Shown here: positions 61,843-64,000 of the stretch, piece after piece
Layout of the letters: each line of letters starts with the position of its first letter
Numbering within the stretch: position 1 is the stretch's first letter
Source: Marinobacter sp. LQ44
GTDB taxonomy: Bacteria > Pseudomonadota > Gammaproteobacteria > Pseudomonadales > Oleiphilaceae
Direction of reading: 5' to 3'
Length of the DNA stretch: 64,000 nucleotides
NCBI RefSeq assembly: GCF_001447155.2
Contig: NZ_CP014754.1
Span: forward strand, 4,092,001 to 4,156,000
Notes under the pieces: generated by a model
What the model was told of the DNA's origin: nothing
Database searches by the model: none
What the model saw: only the letters and a program-made list of their open reading frames with translations
Translations under genes and position numbers: made by a program

Positions 61843-63218
61843 GCCTTGGTGTCCACCAGCCGGTGCTCTAGCCGGGTTTGTGTGTGTTGGGGGCTGCCGC
61901 GCCGGCAATCCAGGTCTTTTACCTCGAGCCCCAGGTCGGTCAGACTTTGCCGAAGCAGCGGCAGCTCCTCGTGTACCTGGCGCAGGGTACTCTGTTTTTC
62001 TGCCCATACCTGTGCACTGACGGACGGATATCGGAACGAAACGTCGAAGTGAAGAGGCCCGGCTTCGTCCAGATCCATGGAAAGCGCCAGTCGCCATTCA
62101 CTGACAGAGGCATGACCAGTGGCTTGGGCAGACTCCTCACCCCTTTCATATTGTTCCAGCCGAAGTTGGGCCATGCGTGGTTCCTGCTGTGGCGTGAGCC
62201 AGGGCAACTCGATCAGTAGCGTGTTGGTGGGTGTGCCGGGTTCGGCACCGGCCCTGGCAGTAAGCACCTGACTATGAAGCTGATTGACGGTAATCCGGTT
62301 CAGCATGCCGGCGAGCAAGCGCAGGGCCTGTCCTACCGATAGGGGCTCGGCAGCGCCGGTTGATGCAGAGCCAGTGAAATTGGGGAATTGCAGAGGTGAT
62401 TGAACCAGGTCGTGACTGGCAAGGGGGGTTAGCCGATTAAAGTGTTCGGGCCCCTGGCCCTGTGCAGATAGCAGAGCACTCGCAACTTTTGCCAGCGCCA
62501 GTTTCAGGTCGGCTGGTGATCCCTGAGCCTGGCTGGATTGTAACAATCTGGATTCTGCGAAAACACCGCTTTCGGTTAGCCATTGCCGGACCTGTTGGGC
62601 AATACCATCGGTCTTGCCCACGCCGGGTGCCAGAGCATCCGATCGGGGAAGACTGGTAAGCAGGTTCTGCAATTGTTGCTGGGCAAGGGCGGGCAGGGGT
62701 AGGGTGGCATTCCCGGCCGGAGGTTGGCCAGGCTGTGTGGCAGGTTTCAGTCCACTGGTCAGGCTTTGCAGCAGTTGCCCGAGCCCGGCCTGCAAATTCT
62801 GTTGCCAGGGCAGCCTCTGGGCCAGTGCCCGCGCAATACTGGCATCTGGGCCTGGGGCCAGCTTGCCAAGCAGGCGCAGCTCGTTGCCGGCCCGCATCAC
62901 CTTGATCAGATCGCCCGTGGACAGGCCCGCTGAGTCCGGGCCTGTCGACACCGCCAGGGCACGGCCTCGCAACTCAAGAATCAACTCATGGCCACCGCCT
63001 TTCTGTTGAATAATCTCGGCCACTCTGGCCAGGGCGGTTTCATTATTGCTGAGCCGGAGTTGCATTAGCTGCTGCTGTGCAGACTTGAGAGGGTCTGCCA
63101 GGGGCACAGACGTTGCACTTTCCCGACGTTCAGGAGTAGCCTGCCCGGGTGGGATCCGGGCCGCTGGCACGTCCGGAGTTTTGACTGGTGGTTGTCCGCC
63201 GTTCAGCTTCATTGTCAT
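61839..63218 (-). CDS. Second FliK-like hook-length-control-type protein
   Basis: 459 residues from the ATG at 63218; upstream in-frame codons run through the ccmA divergent region. N-terminal part Q/A/L-rich (LKSAQQQLMQLRLSNNETAL), C-terminal FliK/Flg_hook-like domain (WRLALSMDLDEAGPLHFDVS; LRQVHEELPLLRQSLTDLGL). Cotranscribed with the FlhB-like gene, forming a reduced copy of the FliK-FlhB switch. Divergent from ccmA. Confidence 0.78.
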   Translation of the reverse strand: MTMKLNGGQPPVKTPDVPAARIPPGQATPERRESATSVPLADPLKSAQQQLMQLRLSNNETALARVAEIIQQKGGGHELILELRGRALAVSTGPDSAGLSTGDLIKVMRAGNELRLLGKLAPGPDASIARALAQRLPWQQNLQAGLGQLLQSLTSGLKPATQPGQPPAGNATLPLPALAQQQLQNLLTSLPRSDALAPGVGKTDGIAQQVRQWLTESGVFAESRLLQSSQAQGSPADLKLALAKVASALLSAQGQGPEHFNRLTPLASHDLVQSPLQFPNFTGSASTGAAEPLSVGQALRLLAGMLNRITVNQLHSQVLTARAGAEPGTPTNTLLIELPWLTPQQEPRMAQLRLEQYERGEESAQATGHASVSEWRLALSMDLDEAGPLHFDVSFRYPSVSAQVWAEKQSTLRQVHEELPLLRQSLTDLGLEVKDLDCRRGSPQHTQTRLEHRLVDTKA

Positions 63219-63370
63219 GGATTTGATGTCGGGCAAGAGTAATCCTGGAGCGCTTTCGTTATAATACGCCGCGCTGGCAACCAATGCCTTGAATTCATGT
63301 TGGCACCTGCGTGACCTTCGTCCATACACCTGATGCCTGTTGAGCATCCTTCGTCCTGAACGGGGCCCCG

Positions 63371-64000
63371 ATGTCCGAGCCGTTACTGCAGGCGGTTGAT
63401 CTCGAGTGTGAGCGGGACGAACGCCTGTTGTTCAAGAACCTGTCATTTTCCATAGTGCCCGGTACGGTGACCCGTGTCGAGGGGCCGAATGGCTCCGGCA
63501 AGACCACGCTGCTGCGCATTCTGGCAGGTCTCAACGATGCCTGGTCTGGCCATATTCTTTGGCGTGGGCAACCACGTGCCCGTGATCGGGAATCGTTTCT
63601 TCGCAATACCTTGTACCTTGGGCACCGGCCGGGTATCAAGCCTTTACTCACGCCCATGGAAAACCTTCAGGCACTGATGGCGGGCCGCAGGCCCGTCACC
63701 GAGGCGGTGCTGGGCCAGGCGCTGGCGGGCACCGGTTTGTCCGGGTACGAGAACGTGCCGTGCCGCAACCTCTCCGCTGGTCAGCAGCGCCGGGTGGCGC
63801 TGGCCAGGCTACTGATTGCCGACGAACCCCTGTGGTTGCTGGATGAAGTGTTTACCGCCATTGACGCGCAGGGTGTTAACGCCATTGAAGCACTATTACA
63901 GCAACGGGCAGCCGAGGGCGGCGCAATATTGGTGACCACCCACCACGATCTGTCGTTGGGCGGCATACAGCGTATTACTCTGGGCGGAGGGCCGGCCCAT
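63371..64000 (+). CDS. ccmA: Heme exporter ATP-binding protein CcmA (3' end outside window)
   Basis: 210 codons seen with no stop; the family is about 215 residues, so only the last few are missing. Walker A VEGPNGSGKTTLLRIL, signature NLSAGQQRRVALARLL, Walker B LWLLDEVFTAID, and switch His in TTHHD. CcmA with CcmB/CcmC releases heme-loaded CcmE in cytochrome c maturation. A TATAAT at 63260-63265 may be its -10; no good -35 is seen. In Pseudomonas the ccm operon also follows the chemotaxis region. Confidence 0.93.
   Translation, partial: MSEPLLQAVDLECERDERLLFKNLSFSIVPGTVTRVEGPNGSGKTTLLRILAGLNDAWSGHILWRGQPRARDRESFLRNTLYLGHRPGIKPLLTPMENLQALMAGRRPVTEAVLGQALAGTGLSGYENVPCRNLSAGQQRRVALARLLIADEPLWLLDEVFTAIDAQGVNAIEALLQQRAAEGGAILVTTHHDLSLGGIQRITLGGGPAH

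Noticed and set aside
1..64000. CRISPR arrays, rRNA, prophage or plasmid origin
   Set aside because: No regularly spaced repeats, rRNA-like stretches, phage structural genes or iteron clusters were seen.

Overview
The window is chromosomal DNA of a motile marine gammaproteobacterium. Gene content and order (FleQ/FleSR/FleN-controlled polar flagellum, MotC/MotD, hsbA-hsbR-hptB between fliJ and fliK, lexA-sulA, tamAB) resemble Pseudomonas and, more closely, Marinobacter. The genus is inferred from gene order and protein similarity seen by eye; no rRNA gene is present.

Layout. (1) 1-4313 is a mobile-element scar. A gene for a predicted metal-dependent hydrolase (GTG start at 4006, minus strand) is split by a complete IS66 element (1441-3906, 9-bp target duplication) and cut again by an IS256-family element that runs off the left edge. 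(2) 4314-9555 holds a small secreted protein, a tightly overlapping LuxR / CHASE3 histidine kinase / response regulator operon on the minus strand, a membrane protein with a voltage-sensor-like helix, and the frameshifted tail of an acyl-CoA dehydrogenase. (3) 9559-15083 is tamA-tamB (outer-membrane assembly / lipid transport). It converges on a minus-strand trio: an amidoligase, a class I glutamine amidotransferase and a SIMPL protein. (4) 17648-19637 is the SOS pair lexA-sulA with a LexA box, then two small conserved genes. (5) 19860-21637 is a DUF1329 gene behind a PsrA-like operator and a FliT-like gene.

(6) 21708-58133 is the polar flagellum and chemotaxis region: fleQ, fleSR, fliEFGHIJ, hsbA-hsbR-hptB, fliK, fliLMNOPQR-flhB, an inserted uraA-upp pair on the opposite strand, flhA-flhF-fleN-fliA, then cheY-cheZ-cheA-cheB-motC-motD, a ParC-type ATPase, ParP, cheW and DUF2802. 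Five sites fit the sigma-54 pattern (GG-N10-GC), before fleS, fliE, fliK, fliL and flhA, as expected for a FleQ/FleR cascade. fliA encodes sigma-28 for the last class. CheA carries three copies of an ITDDEFExLLDxLHGKG-type motif in its linker, a likely docking site for the neighbouring ParP/ParC polar localisation pair. fliC, fliD and fliS are not in the window.

(7) 58160-61539 is the most unusual part: a two-gene unit attached to the end of the chemotaxis operon. The first gene encodes a 759-residue protein with a protein-isoaspartate-methyltransferase-like N-terminus fused to a complete GspE/PilB-type secretion ATPase. The second, overlapping by 4 bp, encodes a MoxR-like AAA+ ATPase without its usual VWA partner. 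This is the best candidate for an undescribed system. (8) On the opposite strand lie a second FliK-like gene and a short FlhB C-terminal homologue. The window ends inside ccmA (cytochrome c maturation).

Other structural oddities: a 110-bp cloverleaf palindrome after flhB (41524-41633), a run of ten G next to the fliL sigma-54 site, and twin palindromic operators at 4187-4224.
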